A stretch of DNA of 64,000 nucleotides, from the NCBI GenBank assembly GCA_023376005.1, contig CM042145.1, positions 16,368,534-16,432,533 on the forward strand. Direction: 5' to 3'. Of this stretch, positions 63,028 through 64,000 are shown piece by piece. The stretch's first letter is position 1, and the number at the start of each line of letters is the position of its first letter. This stretch comes from Doryteuthis pealeii (lineage: Eukaryota > Mollusca > Cephalopoda > Myopsida > Loliginidae). A program made the translations under genes and the position numbers. Under the pieces are notes generated by a model that was not told the DNA's origin, did no database searches, and worked only from the letters and a program-made list of their open reading frames with translations.

Positions 63028-64000
63028 CTTTCAAACTATAAAAAAAAAAAAAAAATTCAACTTTCAAACTATAAAAAAATTTAAAAAAATTCAACTTTCA
63101 ACTATAAAAAAAAAAAATTCAACTTTCAAACTATATAAAAAAAAAAAAAATTCAACTTTCAAACTATATAAAAAAAAAAAAATTCAACTTTCAAACTATG
63201 TAAAAAAAAAAAATTCAACTTTCAAACTATATAAAAAAATAAAAAAAATTCAACTTTCAAACTATATAAAAAAATTAAAAAAAAATTCAACTTTCAAACT
63301 ATATAAAAAAAAAAATTCAACTTTCAAACTATATAAAAAAAAAAAAATTCAACTTTCAAACTATGTAAAAAAAAAAATTCAACTTTCAAACTATGTAAAA
63401 AAAAAAAAATTCACTTTCAAACTATAAAAAAAAAAAAAAATTCAACTTTCAAACTATGTAAAAAAAAAATTTTTTTAAATTCAACTTTCAAACTATGTAA
63501 AAAAAAAAAAAAAATTCAACTTTCAAACTATATAAAAAAAAAAAATTCAACTTTCAAACTATATAAAAAAAAAAAATTCAACTTTCAAACTATGTAAAAA
63601 AAAAAAAAATAATAAATTCAACTTTCAAACTATGTAAAAAAAAAATTTCAACTTTCAAACTATATAAAAAAAAAAAAATTCAACTTTCAAACTATGTAAA
63701 AAAAAAAAAAAATAAAAAATTCAACTTTCAAACTATATAAAAAAAAAAATTCAACTTTCAAACTATATAAAAAAAAAAAATTCAACTTTCAAACTATATA
63801 TAAAAAAAATTCAACTTTCAAACTATGTAAAAAAAAAAAAAAATAAAAAATTCAACTTTCAAACTATGTAAAAAAAAAAAAAAAAAAATTCAACTTTCAA
63901 ACTATATAAAAAAAAAATTCAACTTTCAAACTATATAAAAAAAAAATTCAACTTTCAAACTATATATAAAAAAAATTCAACTTTCAAACTATGTAAAAAA
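63028..64000. repeat. A-tract minisatellite, continues past window
   Basis: Unit of about 27-32 bp: TTCAACTTTCAAACTAT, then A/G, TAAAAAAAAAAAA. About 33 units; variation is mostly in A-run length and TATATA versus TATGTA. It runs to the last base of the window. Confidence 0.95.

Overview
The window is AT-rich, intron- or intergenic-type DNA from an animal genome and contains no intact protein-coding gene that I can support. Closely spaced tRNA-derived SINEs, a 5S-rRNA-derived SINE, decayed mariner, RTE-like, CR1-like and Penelope-like coding relics, non-autonomous Helitrons, very long AT microsatellites and TTAGGG-type repeats together suggest an invertebrate. A cephalopod such as an octopus is my best guess; this rests on repeat content, not on a gene, and is only moderately secure. 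One run of exactly 100 N (5174-5273) marks an assembly gap.

Layout. 1-9 kb: a Helitron copy cut by the window edge and carrying a GC-rich insert, two RTE-like 3' ends (one interrupted by a 5S-like SINE), an AT minisatellite, the gap, a three-unit tandem repeat, a 0.7 kb palindromic TA array and two convergent Helitrons. 9-18 kb: palindromic elements with a conserved CTGAAGA...GAAAC core, a Penelope-like N-terminal relic (10.5-11.1 kb), a long CA/TA array, a Penelope-like endonuclease relic (15.7-16.0 kb), then a 530-bp direct-repeat unit with a pol III-like head and a well-formed type I hammerhead ribozyme (16.0-16.54 kb), followed by a near-perfect palindrome with a hammerhead-like fold on each strand (16.8-16.95 kb). 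18-30 kb: SINE families, inverted-repeat elements, a possible CpG-containing promoter-like island (22.85-23.6 kb), two abutting Helitrons of a second family, a 420-bp palindrome, a mariner-like MITE and a CR1-like 3' end. 30-47 kb: a Helitron with a GC-rich dimer and duplicated flank, tandem tRNA-like SINEs, an LTR-like insertion splitting a 5S-like SINE, a TIR element, and two MITEs with 8-bp target duplications and telomere-like cores. 47-49.4 kb: a 2.3 kb TA-rich tandem array. 49.5-64 kb: nested RTE/hAT remnants, a duplicated mariner transposase relic, more SINEs and Helitrons, a seven-unit 96-bp tandem array, a 1.6 kb T-tract minisatellite, and an A-tract minisatellite running off the right edge.

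The best candidate for something new is the 440-bp periodic unit at 16.01-16.54 kb. Two identical 90-bp direct repeats flank a tRNA(Ser/Leu)-like promoter and a hammerhead whose three stems and catalytic core are all present. This is the architecture of retrozymes and of the schistosome SINE-like hammerhead repeats. The telomere-cored hAT-like MITEs are the second-best candidate. Most long open frames in the window are microsatellite translations (Tyr/Ile/His/Val repeats) and were left out.
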